This document shows, in pieces, positions 1 to 9,369 of a DNA stretch of 64,000 bases. The position numbers and the translations under genes are program-made. The DNA lies in the NCBI GenBank assembly GCA_050302175.1, contig JBNLAN010000002.1, positions 45,253 to 109,252 on the forward strand, written 5' to 3'. This DNA comes from JBNLAN01 sp050302175 (GTDB lineage: Bacteria; Pseudomonadota; Zetaproteobacteria; Mariprofundales; Mariprofundaceae). The notes beneath the pieces were generated by a model. It ran no database searches, was not told the DNA's origin, and was given only the letters and a program-made list of their open reading frames with translations. How positions within the stretch are numbered: the stretch's first letter is position 1; each line of letters begins with the position of its first letter.

Positions 1-434
1 AAATTCCATTCCAGTGCATGGCGGGTGGCATACTCCTCAAAGGCAAACGAGTGGCAGGCCTGCAGGCGCGGCAGCCTGCATCCGGCGCGAAGCAGCGCCC
101 ACATCACAAACGGCTGCTCGGAAATCACCAGGTCGAATGCCTTACGATGCTGCCGCCACCAGCCTGCCGCGCCGCGCTTGAGCTCCGACAGTCCTTTCCG
201 ACCCCGATCGCCCGACCAGGGCAAGCGGATTTCGCGCACACCTGATGAAAGCTTCACTTCAGATGCAGCATCAGGTGTCGGCTGCCGCGTGAGCACTGTG
301 ACCGGAAAACCCGCTGCAACCAGTGCCCGCACATGATTGGCAAGCATCCGCTCCGCCCCCCCCAGTACATTCTCTGCCGACACATCGGCAACGATCAGAA
401 TGCGCCTCTTTTCCACCATCGCATTATCCGCCAT
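1..434 (-). CDS. Glycosyltransferase family 4, N-terminal part (cut by window edge)
   Basis: This is the first part of a minus-strand gene that runs off the left edge. It starts MADNAMVEKRRILIVADVSAEN and continues with a GGAERM segment, the Gly-rich N-terminal Rossmann loop typical of GT-B/GT4 glycosyltransferases. The C-terminal donor-binding domain lies outside the window. A second in-frame ATG at 419 (MVEKRR) is possible. The start overlaps the 3' end of the upstream asparagine-synthetase-like gene by 11 bases, so it belongs to the same polysaccharide operon. Probable role: transfer of a sugar from a nucleotide-sugar donor during surface polysaccharide assembly; donor and acceptor cannot be told. 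Confidence 0.75.
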   Translation of the reverse strand, partial: MADNAMVEKRRILIVADVSAENVLGGAERMLANHVRALVAAGFPVTVLTRQPTPDAASEVKLSSGVREIRLPWSGDRGRKGLSELKRGAAGWWRQHRKAFDLVISEQPFVMWALLRAGCRLPRLQACHSFAFEEYATRHALEWN

Positions 435-2304
435 CAAAACTCCAGCCATGCTGCTGCATCCAGCGATCCAGCAGCAGCACCGCCCACAGAATATCGGAGC
501 GATCCTCACCGCCTTGATGGCGCTCCCACTCCCGGCGCACAAATTCGGGCTTAAGCAGCCCGGCCAATGGCGCGCCGTTGCACAACGCTTCGATGTCACC
601 GGCAAGCTCGCCACGCAACCAGTGTTTCACAGGCGCCATAAAACCCTGCTTTGGCCGATCCACCACCGGCGCGGGCAGGCGCTTTTTGGCAATCGATTTC
701 AACATCAGCTTCAGCCCTTCATTCCATGGTGGCCCATCCACTTTCAGGCGGGAATCCAGGGTAAGAATCGTGGAGTAGAGCTTCCAGTCCAGAAACGGTG
801 CCCGCAACTCCAGCGCATGCGCCATGCTCATGCGATCCCCCATCGCCAACAGATCATCGGGAAGATAGGTCAGCGCGTCATAGGCCATAACGCCGTTAAC
901 CGTGCCAAAGCGCTCGATCAGCCCGGCCATTCCGCCGGCATTAACGACATTGGCTCCCCATGGGCGACGGTTTCCTTCTCCCCCCGCCGTAAACATCTCC
1001 AGCCGCCCCGCCTCCGTGGTCCGCATCCAGCCGGCATATGCTGTCTCGAGCGGCGCATCGATCCCTTTCAGAAAACGCTTCAGGCGTCTGCGCAAATTGC
1101 GACTGCCGCTGCTTTCTCCTGCCAGCGAAGCCAGCGCATGCAGCGCCCGCTTACCGGGAAGCTTCGAAAAACTGGCATGCCATCTTGCCCCAAGGTAACG
1201 CGGATAGCCGCCGAAAATCTCATCCCCGCCCACCCCGGAAAGCGCTACATCCACATGTTTTTTTGCTTCGCGGCTGATCAGAAAGGTCGGCAGCGCCGCA
1301 CTGTTGGCCACCGGCTGATCAAAAGCGGCCGCCAGCGCATCCAGACTCTCATGCGCATCTGCGCTTACCTCCAGCACCTGATGCTGACTGCCGATATGCG
1401 CCGCCACCTCAGCGGCATGGGCACTCTCGTCATAATCGGCAGGGCCGTCGGTAAAACGCACAGAAAAGGTGTGCAGCGGCTCGCTCATCTGCCGCGCCAG
1501 CGACTCGGCGATCAGCGAGGAGTCGACTCCTCCGGAAAGAAACACGCCCATCGGCTTATCGGAAACAGTACGGGCAATAAAAGCCTCATCCAGCATACCG
1601 GCAACGACTGTCTCAAGCTCATCGCCGGAAACATCGGGAGCCTGGTCGGGCTCCGGCAGCATCGCAAACCTGGAGAGGCGAAACGACTCGCCATCGGAAA
1701 CCGCATAACAGCCGGGCGGAAGCTGATTCACCTCTTGATACAACGTCGCCGGAGCATCCACCCGCATGCGGACAAGCAGACTATAGACCGAAGAGATATC
1801 AGGAGAGAGGCGCCATTTCCCCTGCTCAAATGCCGACAGTGAAGAGGCTGCGCCAATACGTCCGTCCTGTTCGCAGACATACAGTGGCTTCTCGCCAAAC
1901 GCGTCGCGCGCCAGCACCATGACATGATCGCGCGCATCCCACAGCACCATCGCAAACATCCCCGACAGCATGTTGAACATGCCGAGCCCGAAGCGCCGAT
2001 AAAGATGCGGCAGCACCTCGGTATCGGTATCGGACTGAAACTGCACGCCATCTTTTTCCAGCTGCTTGCGAAGTTCCCGATAATTGTAGATGCAGCCGTT
2101 GAAGCAAACCGTCACCTCATCCACGCTCATCGGCTGCTTTCCGCGTTTGTCCGGCCCGATAATGGAGAGCCGATGGTGAATTGCCGAAAACCCTTCGCCG
2201 ATAAATTCACCGGAACCATCAGGCCCCCGGCCAGCCACGGTTTTCGCCATGCTCCGAAGCTCGTCTTTCGTAACCCCGCCGCGAATCGTCACGAATCCGC
2301 ACAT
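424..2304 (-). CDS. asnB: Asparagine synthetase (glutamine-hydrolysing) family amidotransferase
   Basis: The 626-aa protein begins MCGF, so Cys2 becomes the N-terminal nucleophile of a class II glutaminase domain (about residues 2-200). A PP-loop SGGVDSS at 257-263 marks the ATP-pyrophosphatase/synthetase domain. Longer upstream in-frame starts exist, but Cys2 must be N-terminal after Met removal, and the ATG at 2304 overlaps the upstream stop by one base. Known reaction of the family: ATP-dependent amidation of aspartate using glutamine. In polysaccharide loci such proteins often amidate a sugar carboxylate or another acceptor, so the substrate is uncertain. It lies inside a tightly overlapping minus-strand set of glycosyltransferase and methyltransferase genes. 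Confidence 0.9.
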   Translation of the reverse strand: MCGFVTIRGGVTKDELRSMAKTVAGRGPDGSGEFIGEGFSAIHHRLSIIGPDKRGKQPMSVDEVTVCFNGCIYNYRELRKQLEKDGVQFQSDTDTEVLPHLYRRFGLGMFNMLSGMFAMVLWDARDHVMVLARDAFGEKPLYVCEQDGRIGAASSLSAFEQGKWRLSPDISSVYSLLVRMRVDAPATLYQEVNQLPPGCYAVSDGESFRLSRFAMLPEPDQAPDVSGDELETVVAGMLDEAFIARTVSDKPMGVFLSGGVDSSLIAESLARQMSEPLHTFSVRFTDGPADYDESAHAAEVAAHIGSQHQVLEVSADAHESLDALAAAFDQPVANSAALPTFLISREAKKHVDVALSGVGGDEIFGGYPRYLGARWHASFSKLPGKRALHALASLAGESSGSRNLRRRLKRFLKGIDAPLETAYAGWMRTTEAGRLEMFTAGGEGNRRPWGANVVNAGGMAGLIERFGTVNGVMAYDALTYLPDDLLAMGDRMSMAHALELRAPFLDWKLYSTILTLDSRLKVDGPPWNEGLKLMLKSIAKKRLPAPVVDRPKQGFMAPVKHWLRGELAGDIEALCNGAPLAGLLKPEFVRREWERHQGGEDRSDILWAVLLLDRWMQQHGWSFDGG

Positions 2305-3152
2305 TATATTTTCCGCCTGAACATCGCGAGCTGCCCGCCCCTGAACCACGGCACAATCCCGAAGACGCGGCGAAACAACCGCTGCATCACCACGCCCACG
2401 CCCCTGCGGCTCAATATGTGCAGAGGATAATCGTCGTGATAGTAATGGTGCTCGATCATCTCCAGCCCATAGCGCCCCGCCAGCCACTGCAATTCGGATT
2501 TCGAATAGAGACGGATGTGACCGCGCCACTCATCCTCACGCAAAAACATCGGGCTGCGCAGTAAACGCTCATGGTTGCTCTCGCCACGCATCAGCCGGAT
2601 CAGCGAACCGATATTAGCGACATTCGGTGTTGTTAACAGTAACAGAGCTCCGGGCTTCAGCACTCTGGCGCTCTCCTCCAGAAACGGCAGCGGTGAAATC
2701 AGGTGCTCGAAAATTTCCGAGGCAACCACCAGATCGATACTGGCATCCGCATACGGCAAGCTTTCGGAAGCACCTTGCTTCGCATAAAACGGGTCCAAGT
2801 CAGCTTCATCGACAGCGATATCGGCTGCTTCCGCCCAGTCGCGAAATGCATCGGAAATGCAAAGCCCCACCCCATGCCAGCGGATTCCCGACCAGAAGTG
2901 ATGACAAAGATTGATCCAGGTGCCGGGATAAAAACCGACATCAACTGCCGCCGCTTCGCCCGGAAGCGCTTCAATATAGTGCGAAAGCAGCTGCAGCATG
3001 CGATGAAAGCGCTGACCGTTGACGGCCGCATTGTGACTCCCGGGCACAAAACGGGTATCGCCCGCATCCTCCATCTCGAATGCGTTGGGCCGATACTGTT
3101 CGCGCACAAATCTGAAATACTGCGCTTCGCTATAGCGATAGCCTTGCTGCAT
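2304..3152 (-). CDS. SAM-dependent methyltransferase, class I
   Basis: A 282-aa protein with a class I methyltransferase core: a degenerate motif I (AVDVGFYPGTW, about residue 70), an acidic region near ISDAFRDW, and the post-motif VASEIFEHL followed by LKPGALLLLTTPN, as in Methyltransf_11/UbiG-like proteins. The C-terminal basic, hydrophobic stretch (MQRLFRRVFGIVPWF) could touch the membrane. Its stop overlaps the asnB start by one base, and its start overlaps the stop of the preceding glycosyltransferase, which indicates translational coupling. Likely role: methylation of a sugar or lipid-linked glycan intermediate; the substrate is unknown. Confidence 0.8.
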   Translation of the reverse strand: MQQGYRYSEAQYFRFVREQYRPNAFEMEDAGDTRFVPGSHNAAVNGQRFHRMLQLLSHYIEALPGEAAAVDVGFYPGTWINLCHHFWSGIRWHGVGLCISDAFRDWAEAADIAVDEADLDPFYAKQGASESLPYADASIDLVVASEIFEHLISPLPFLEESARVLKPGALLLLTTPNVANIGSLIRLMRGESNHERLLRSPMFLREDEWRGHIRLYSKSELQWLAGRYGLEMIEHHYYHDDYPLHILSRRGVGVVMQRLFRRVFGIVPWFRGGQLAMFRRKI

Positions 3153-4201
3153 CAGCCTGCATCCTCCATCACGTTCTCAAGATCGGCGATAAATGCCCGC
3201 CAACCGGCACTGCCACGCAAGGGTGCCGCCCAGGCAAGCGCTTGGCTGGAACGCTCATCACGCACTGTTGCATCCAGCATCGACTGCATGGCCTCCCTCC
3301 AGGCAAGCGCATCATGTGCCGGACAATAAACTGCCGCCCCCCCCGTGGTTTCACGCAACACCGGAATATCGGAAACAATTGCCGGAGTACCGCAGGCCAT
3401 CGCCTCCAGCGGTGGCAGGCCATACCCCTCGATTTCAGAGGGCAGCAGCAGCGCAGTCGCTTGTCGATACATTGCAACAAGCATGACATCATCGGCAGTC
3501 TGCGTCATTTCGACATTGGCCGGAGCAACCCGCTGTAAAAGCTGGCGCTGTGCTTCCGAGATTCCCAAACACCTCAGTTTCAGATCGGTACCGCTTACCG
3601 CTTCGAGCAACGTTTCAACATTCTTGTGTGGCAACCCATTTCCGACATACAGAAAAAAAGGCGGTCTGGCCGGGGCTATGGTCGTATCCGGTGTGAATAT
3701 TGCATCCACCGGCAAATGTCGTATCCGTGTCTCAGGTGCTTTCCCAAACAGAACCTCACACGCAGCATGTGAACTTTCAGAGACAAACCAGCTCAATGCC
3801 GCCAGCTTCAAAGAGCGGCGAAGGATCTGCTTCCCAACAAACGAACGCAGCACATTTTTCCGGTAGAGCGGATGCGTGAGATAGAAGACGTCGTGTACGG
3901 TATGCACGGCAGGGCAAGGCAGGCGACGCAACGGCAGCTTCGGATAGGGGCTAACAAAAAGATCGTGCCCGCGCGCCAGTAGCGGCCAGAAAAGTTCGGG
4001 CAGTGGCGGCAGAAACAGCTCGCCTACTCGTCCGTCCAGACTCGCCGGCAATGCACAATCCCTCTTGCGCATGGCTATGGTGATGCGCCAATCGGGATGT
4101 GCCTCCAGCACCGCCAGCAACAACCCCTCAAGAAACCGGCCGATGCCGGTGCGCCGCCCGACTACGAATTCGCGTCCGTCGACCAGCAGCCTGCGCGTCA
4201 T
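3152..4201 (-). CDS. Glycosyltransferase family 4 (GT-B fold)
   Basis: A 349-aa protein with the GT4 donor-binding signature EGYGLPPLEAMACGTPAIVSD (about residues 255-275; E-x7-E retaining-GT motif) and the hinge segment FFLYVGNGLPHKN. The N-terminal half contains RRTGIGRFLEGLL, the usual acceptor-side Gly-rich loop. Length is normal for the family. The gene overlaps both neighbours by 1-4 bases and so belongs to the polysaccharide operon. It transfers a hexose-type sugar from a nucleotide donor at the cytoplasmic face of the inner membrane; the exact sugar cannot be read from sequence. Confidence 0.85.
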   Translation of the reverse strand: MTRRLLVDGREFVVGRRTGIGRFLEGLLLAVLEAHPDWRITIAMRKRDCALPASLDGRVGELFLPPLPELFWPLLARGHDLFVSPYPKLPLRRLPCPAVHTVHDVFYLTHPLYRKNVLRSFVGKQILRRSLKLAALSWFVSESSHAACEVLFGKAPETRIRHLPVDAIFTPDTTIAPARPPFFLYVGNGLPHKNVETLLEAVSGTDLKLRCLGISEAQRQLLQRVAPANVEMTQTADDVMLVAMYRQATALLLPSEIEGYGLPPLEAMACGTPAIVSDIPVLRETTGGAAVYCPAHDALAWREAMQSMLDATVRDERSSQALAWAAPLRGSAGWRAFIADLENVMEDAG

Positions 4202-5034
4202 GACTCGCCTCCGACAGGCCGGACGACGGCCAGCATGGCCTCCGTCATCAGCGGACTTCCGAAAATTCCGGGGAGTGCAGCTACCGCATCGATCACGCGT
4301 TTAGCGGGCTCGACCATGCTGTGATCCCAGCCGATGCGCTCCACATGGAGACCCGCGCGCTCCAGCGCCAGCCGCAGGCTTTTCGGCGTAAAATGGAACA
4401 GGTGAATTTCACGCGTCTGCATCGAAAACAACGGATAGGGCCGCCCCTTCAACAACCGGTAGAGCATGGCCATCGGATAGTTGTTGCGGTTGGGCACGGC
4501 AATGAAGGCTACTCCATCAGGGCGCAGAAGCCGCCGAATTTCGGCCATGGCCGCAAACGGATCGCGCATATGCTCCAACGAATGCCAGGCGGTTATGATA
4601 TCGAACGAGGCCTCTTTCAACCCCATACTAACAAGTTCACCGACATGGACACTGGCCTGTGGCGCCCGCCCACGCATCGCCTCGGCACCTGCGTCGGAAA
4701 ACTCGGTTGCACTCACCGTATATCCTACCCGAACAGCCGCCTCGATAAAGGCGCCATCGCCACCACCGACATCAAGCAGGTCACCCGAACCTTTTTCACG
4801 CTGCAGCAATCCCACCCGGTGCTGCCACATGCGTTTCCGCGCCGCCACGTGCTGCTCGCTCCACGGCTCGTAATAGGCCGCATCATAGGCCCGGCTCAGC
4901 GCTTCGATTGAGGGCATCGGCGCCACGAAGCCAAGATCGCAGACTTTGCATGCATACACGGTGTATGGTGGCTCGGTTGATTCGATCATGCGCAGGCTGG
5001 TAGCACCGCACAGCGGACAGGAGATATCAGCCAT
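4198..5034 (-). CDS. SAM-dependent methyltransferase with N-terminal zinc ribbon
   Basis: A 278-aa protein that starts MADISCPLCG, an N-terminal CxxC...CxxC ribbon (CPLC and CKVC), followed by a class I methyltransferase domain with motif I LLDVGGGDGAF, the ITAWHSLEHM segment and LLRPDGVAFIAVPN. This zinc-ribbon plus Methyltransf_23 layout is common in polysaccharide loci (deoxysugar C-methyltransferase or related types). The ATG at 5034 is preferred over an upstream in-frame start because it begins exactly at the ribbon and overlaps the preceding gene by only 8 bases. Substrate unknown. Confidence 0.82.
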   Translation of the reverse strand: MADISCPLCGATSLRMIESTEPPYTVYACKVCDLGFVAPMPSIEALSRAYDAAYYEPWSEQHVAARKRMWQHRVGLLQREKGSGDLLDVGGGDGAFIEAAVRVGYTVSATEFSDAGAEAMRGRAPQASVHVGELVSMGLKEASFDIITAWHSLEHMRDPFAAMAEIRRLLRPDGVAFIAVPNRNNYPMAMLYRLLKGRPYPLFSMQTREIHLFHFTPKSLRLALERAGLHVERIGWDHSMVEPAKRVIDAVAALPGIFGSPLMTEAMLAVVRPVGGES

Positions 5035-6076
5035 GCCGCAGTACCTCCTCGTAGAGTGCTGCCACCTTCTTTGCATGCACTGCGATCGTGAACATACCGG
5101 CACGCCGCCGCCCCGCCTCTCCCATACGTGTACGAAGCGCCTCGTCCTGCATCAGCTGCCCACAAGCCTTTGCCATCGCCTCGACATCTTCAGGCGGAAC
5201 CAACATCCCCTGCACACCATCCTCCACCACCTCCGGCACCCCACCGACCCGGAACGCCACGATCGGCACGCCGTATGCCATGGCCTCGACCAGCACCCGC
5301 CCGAAAGCCTCGTGCCGGGAAGGAAGCAACAAAATACCGGCGTGCGAAAGCAACGTACCGGGCATGCTCACATGGCCATGACGATGAATTCGACCAGCAC
5401 AAGGGCTTGCATCGAGCTGCGCCAGCACGCTTGCTGTATATCTCGCATCATCGCCATCTCCACCGGCCAGATCGAGCTGCCAGCCGGGAAACGCCTTCGC
5501 CAACGCTTCGAACACCTCCAGCGCAATGTGCGGCTGCTTCACATCATCGAAGCGACCGAGAAACAGCATTCGCTTTTCATGACTCGATCGTTCCCCCTGC
5601 GGTAATTCGAGACCATTGTGAATCACCTGCACCTTGGCCGAGCCTGCCGGAAAACGCGCGGCTACCGCATGGCTGTTGCAGATGATGCGCTCGCACAATG
5701 TGTGCAGCAGCATGTCCATCAGCGGATCGCGCAACGCCACCCGGCAGTGGAACAAAACAGGGATGCCATTACCTCTTGCTGCCAGGGCCGCATAGACGGC
5801 GGCCCGGGAGCTGTTGGCATGAATAAGCGCCGGACGTTCCGCTTTCAACCAGGCCCGCCAGCGCCGCAGTGCCGCAAACGTCGCCACACCCACTTTCGGC
5901 AATGGCAAGTGGTGGCAGCTGATACCGGCTGCAGAGGCGCGATGGGAAAGCTCGCCCGTCTCAGGCGTAACCAGCATAGGGGTATATGGAGCGGGAAGAT
6001 GGCGCATCAGATCGAGCAGCGAATGCTCGCCACCGCCAACGAAATCGGTGAACTGAGAAACGAACAGAATCCTCAT
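5027..6076 (-). CDS. Glycosyltransferase family 4
   Basis: A 349-aa protein beginning MRILFVSQFTDFVGGGEHS, a classical GT4 N-terminus with a Gly-rich acceptor loop. The donor site carries HEAFGRVLVEAMAYGVPIV followed by GGVPEVVEDGVQGMLVPP, the strongest family signature. A 12-residue upstream extension is open, but the ATG at 6076 gives the standard N-terminus, and GGTGG lies just upstream as a weak ribosome site. It overlaps the following methyltransferase by 8 bases. Function: cytoplasmic sugar transfer in surface polysaccharide synthesis. Confidence 0.87.
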   Translation of the reverse strand: MRILFVSQFTDFVGGGEHSLLDLMRHLPAPYTPMLVTPETGELSHRASAAGISCHHLPLPKVGVATFAALRRWRAWLKAERPALIHANSSRAAVYAALAARGNGIPVLFHCRVALRDPLMDMLLHTLCERIICNSHAVAARFPAGSAKVQVIHNGLELPQGERSSHEKRMLFLGRFDDVKQPHIALEVFEALAKAFPGWQLDLAGGDGDDARYTASVLAQLDASPCAGRIHRHGHVSMPGTLLSHAGILLLPSRHEAFGRVLVEAMAYGVPIVAFRVGGVPEVVEDGVQGMLVPPEDVEAMAKACGQLMQDEALRTRMGEAGRRRAGMFTIAVHAKKVAALYEEVLRHG

Positions 6077-6128
6077 TGAGCCACCATTAGGCCCGTATAT
6101 GATTGAAACCACTCGAGGAAAAAGCCAC

Positions 6129-7160
6129 TCACTTCAGTCGCCTCCACTCCATTAATCGTCCAGCTTCGCGACCAAAATCCATACATAACCTGACCAGAGG
6201 GGCAATAGCCACCACCGATGGTGTCAGGCAAGAGCGACGGCTCTCCTCAACGATCTGCAACGGTGACGCGCATCGGTTGGCAAGATAAACCTTTGCCGCC
6301 AAAGTCACATAATAAATGGCGAGAACCAACGCAGCCCAACCGATACCATATAATACCGCAACCAACGCAAATATCGGCAGTCGCAAGAACCAGGACCAGC
6401 GCAGCGGTGATAATAGCGCCTCTAGCTTCCCCATTCCCCCCAAACGATTGATACGGTATTCACCACGTCCGCGTCGAACGAACCAGCGCCATATATCGCT
6501 AAAGTGTTCGCGGTTACGATGCTCGACCACAGCCGTTGGCAAAAAAATCTTTCTTCCAGTGAGAGCCCCGACCAGTTGTTGGTCTTCGCCGCCATGGTGA
6601 TGGCGGACATCAAAACCGCCGGCGGCAATAATCGCTTCACGCCTAAGCGCCAAATTGCCGGTCGATAGGCTATTCGACTCATTTTCGCGCTCGCCCGCAA
6701 TAATCAGCCTGGGGATCCCCCCCCCCGGCAACCCAATCAGTGCCGTAGCGCAAGCAACCACATTGCCCTTCTGCGGTAGAATGCCACCGCCAACCGCCAC
6801 CACTTCATCATCAAGAAAAGGGGCGGTTATATGCTCAAGCCACTCCGCACATGGAATACAGTCGTCGTCGATAAATACGAGGATATCGTTGTCGCATGCC
6901 TCCACTGCTCTCTGGCGGATGGCGCCAAAGCCCAATCCCTTTTCGTCGAGAGCCAGGTAGAGATCAGCCATATCAACTGGCAGCGGAGCAACTGCTGCTT
7001 CAGAAATGTCCTCGACGATGATCAAGTTACACTCTTTAAGCTGTGAGTTGTCGATCAAGCTGCGCAACTTTCGGGCTAATTTGCGCAGCTCCTCTGTCCG
7101 CCCTTTCGAACAAACAGCGACACTAACCGACAATGTCCATTTCGTTCTCTTTTTAATCAC
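6129..7160 (-). CDS. Glycosyltransferase family 2 with C-terminal membrane segments
   Basis: A 343-aa GT-A fold protein. The N-terminus SVSVAVCSKGR and the IFVD-like metal site FIDDDCIP (DDD at 98-100) fit GT2, as does GGEDQQ (about 190), the usual acceptor-site ED motif. Residues around 250-290 (FLRLPIFALVAVLYGIGW and following) form one or two membrane helices, so the catalytic domain is probably anchored at the inner face of the cytoplasmic membrane. The start overlaps the end of the radical SAM gene by 8 bases. Likely inverting sugar transfer to a lipid-linked glycan. Confidence 0.85.
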   Translation of the reverse strand: MIKKRTKWTLSVSVAVCSKGRTEELRKLARKLRSLIDNSQLKECNLIIVEDISEAAVAPLPVDMADLYLALDEKGLGFGAIRQRAVEACDNDILVFIDDDCIPCAEWLEHITAPFLDDEVVAVGGGILPQKGNVVACATALIGLPGGGIPRLIIAGERENESNSLSTGNLALRREAIIAAGGFDVRHHHGGEDQQLVGALTGRKIFLPTAVVEHRNREHFSDIWRWFVRRGRGEYRINRLGGMGKLEALLSPLRWSWFLRLPIFALVAVLYGIGWAALVLAIYYVTLAAKVYLANRCASPLQIVEESRRSCLTPSVVAIAPLVRLCMDFGREAGRLMEWRRLK

Positions 7161-8220
7161 GAATAATGTCGAGCGCCCGCCGCTTTAAACCATGAGTTGC
7201 AACCTTCCAGGAACGGCGAAAGGACACTTCCGATTCACAACCCCAACAATTGCAATGCGTTTCCCATATCCACCGCCGAACAGCCTCAGCCTCAGCACCT
7301 TCCCACACTTCACGGAACGAACGCTCCTTAACGTTGCCGAACGGTTTATCGAGCAAAATACAGGAGTAAACGTTGCCGGTAGGGTCGAGAAAAAAGGCAT
7401 TACGTCCGGCGTAGCAACGCACCACTTCATGCGGATTCAATTGATAACCCACCATGCCATCGTAATAGAAATTACGGTAAGAAGGGGAATGCTTTTGTAT
7501 GTATGCCACCTGCCTGCCAACCTCTTCCAGCATGGCCGGGTCGAACCTGAAGTGCCGCTCCTCATTGTGATAAAACGAACCGGAAGTTTGCGGAAAGGAG
7601 AAAGAGAACCCTATGCCTTCATTGCTAGCCAGCTCCCAGACGTGTTGAATCTGGTCGTAATTATTCGGTAGCACAGTCATTGTAAAACCCAGCTCGATAT
7701 CGGAAAACGCTTCCCGCACCAACTTCAAATTCTTCTGTACCTTATTGAAGTTCCCCGGAATACCGCGTATGGCATCATGCACCTCACCAATGCCATCAAG
7801 TGAAAAAGAGATCCGAAATCGCTGAGGCCGAGGCTCGCCCTCAAGAATCGTTTTAAGCGTCTTCACGCTCTTCTCCGGCTGCAGGGCATTGGTATTTATC
7901 GAAACCGAAGCGTTGGGGAAACGAGACAAATAGAAGCGGGCGATATCTGCCAATTGCGGATGCAGCATCGGTTCGCCGCCGGTAATGCCAATATCGGTAA
8001 CATTCCGGAACAGTTCCTGATCAGCGAAAATACGTTCAATATCGTCTAAACTGAGCTCCTGCGAACGCAGCTTGCCGTCGCTATAGTCGATCTGCCAGAT
8101 GTTGCACATCGTGCAGCGACTGTTGCACTGGTAGGTAACGGCGTGGACAAAGCGTTCGATGCCGCTCGCTTCCGGGCGAATCAGGCGATCCATCCGCTTG
8201 AGGACATATTCAGGCTTCAT
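7153..8220 (-). CDS. Radical SAM protein with C-terminal SPASM-like cysteines
   Basis: A 355-aa protein with the radical SAM cluster motif CNSRCTMC (Cys 32, 36, 39), then ITGGEPMLHP for SAM binding. The C-terminal part has more cysteines (VRCYAG, NVYSCILL, HCNCWGCE), arranged as in SPASM/twitch auxiliary-cluster enzymes. Family knowledge: reductive SAM cleavage to a 5'-deoxyadenosyl radical. In a polysaccharide locus it may modify a sugar, lipid carrier or peptide; no substrate can be named. It is flanked by a glycosyltransferase on each side, and its stop overlaps the GT2 start. Confidence 0.85.
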   Translation of the reverse strand: MKPEYVLKRMDRLIRPEASGIERFVHAVTYQCNSRCTMCNIWQIDYSDGKLRSQELSLDDIERIFADQELFRNVTDIGITGGEPMLHPQLADIARFYLSRFPNASVSINTNALQPEKSVKTLKTILEGEPRPQRFRISFSLDGIGEVHDAIRGIPGNFNKVQKNLKLVREAFSDIELGFTMTVLPNNYDQIQHVWELASNEGIGFSFSFPQTSGSFYHNEERHFRFDPAMLEEVGRQVAYIQKHSPSYRNFYYDGMVGYQLNPHEVVRCYAGRNAFFLDPTGNVYSCILLDKPFGNVKERSFREVWEGAEAEAVRRWIWETHCNCWGCESEVSFRRSWKVATHGLKRRALDIIRD

Positions 8221-8259
8221 TGAATGAACATAGCAGCTGGCCTCTTGCTCGACAACGCG

Positions 8260-9369
8260 TTAGCGCTCTTCGAGCCAGCGCACCAACTGTTGCGAGCGCT
8301 CTGCCCAACTGTTCTGCGAAGCGATATCACGCCGGATCCGCGCCAGTGTTTCATCTTGTTTTTGCTGTAAAGCAATCTCAATCGCAGCAAGCCATTCGCC
8401 ATGCCCATTGGCAGCGGTAACGCCAGCGGAAAGGCGGCGGGTAGTATCCAGACGTGAGGCAACGACCGGCTTACCCGATGTCAGATAATCGTAAAGTTTA
8501 CTCGAATCGCCTTGGGCACGGCTGTTATAGGGCGCCACCAACACATCAGCATACGCCATAAAAGCAGGTAGCTGCTCGTATGGATGGATACCGAGCAAGT
8601 GGATATTGGCGTACTCGAGTAGTTTCTGCCGTACTTCTCCGCGCGCATCGCCAAGGATAAACCATTGCCAATCAGGTCTATCGGCAGCCAACTGCATAAT
8701 CAGGTCAACATCCATCCAGGGGCCAACATGACCCATCAGCCCGATACGAGGGCGAGCTACTGGCGCCAATTCTACAGGCACATCGTATTGTCTCGCACTG
8801 GCATTCAGTGCCGTGGCATTAGGAAGCATCAAAACATTTTGCCGACTGCCACGAATAGTGCAGGCCCGCTCGTAGAGCGTCTCGCACACGGTGATAACAC
8901 CGTAGGCATTGGTGATGGCAATCTCCTGTAACTTCGAGATGCTGGGCGAGTCTTGATAGACCCCCCAGTCTTCAGTCCAGTCATAATACCATTTAACTTT
9001 GTTCTGTAGCCGCCGCGCCACTAACCAGTTGGCAGGATGATAGAAAATACCAATATAAGTGGCATCGTTATTCAGACACGCCTCGACACGCCTCGCCTGC
9101 CAAAACCGATTGAAACGCTGAACAAAATCGCTCCTCTCGCCCGGCAGTGGACAACTCCAGCGGCAAACCCGCACTCTCTCTTCAGGACTGAAATCCCGGG
9201 ACGATACTGTGTTGTGTCGCCACCAGAGTGCCATTGGCTCGACATAGAGCAGCGATTCAACATTGCCGCTCTGCAACATCGCTTTGTAAAGCAACTCCTT
9301 GCGAGCCTGCCGTTTGGCATCCCACAACTCAGTCGAAAGCACCAGCAGATTCACGTCGCCGCCCTGCAT
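8260..9369 (-). CDS. Glycosyltransferase, GT4-like
   Basis: A GT-B-like protein of about 369 aa: LLVLSTELWD at the N-terminus, WYYDWTEDW in the middle, then PRIGLMGHVGPWMDVDLI and the donor region YADVLVAPYNSRAQGDSSKLYDYLTSGKPVVAS, typical of the group of GT4 enzymes lacking the strict E-x7-E. The start is uncertain: the ATG at 9369 (MQGGDVNLLVL) gives a normal N-terminus and a 19-base overlap with the upstream methyltransferase; ATGs at 9414 and 9444 are alternatives without better ribosome sites. Part of the polysaccharide locus. Confidence 0.75.
   Translation of the reverse strand: MQGGDVNLLVLSTELWDAKRQARKELLYKAMLQSGNVESLLYVEPMALWWRHNTVSSRDFSPEERVRVCRWSCPLPGERSDFVQRFNRFWQARRVEACLNNDATYIGIFYHPANWLVARRLQNKVKWYYDWTEDWGVYQDSPSISKLQEIAITNAYGVITVCETLYERACTIRGSRQNVLMLPNATALNASARQYDVPVELAPVARPRIGLMGHVGPWMDVDLIMQLAADRPDWQWFILGDARGEVRQKLLEYANIHLLGIHPYEQLPAFMAYADVLVAPYNSRAQGDSSKLYDYLTSGKPVVASRLDTTRRLSAGVTAANGHGEWLAAIEIALQQKQDETLARIRRDIASQNSWAERSQQLVRWLEER

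Noticed and set aside
337..1842. Long plus-strand frame (501 codons) opposite asnB
   Set aside because: It is antisense to a gene with intact catalytic motifs; its translation is His/Arg/Pro-rich without motifs, the usual shadow of GC-rich coding DNA.
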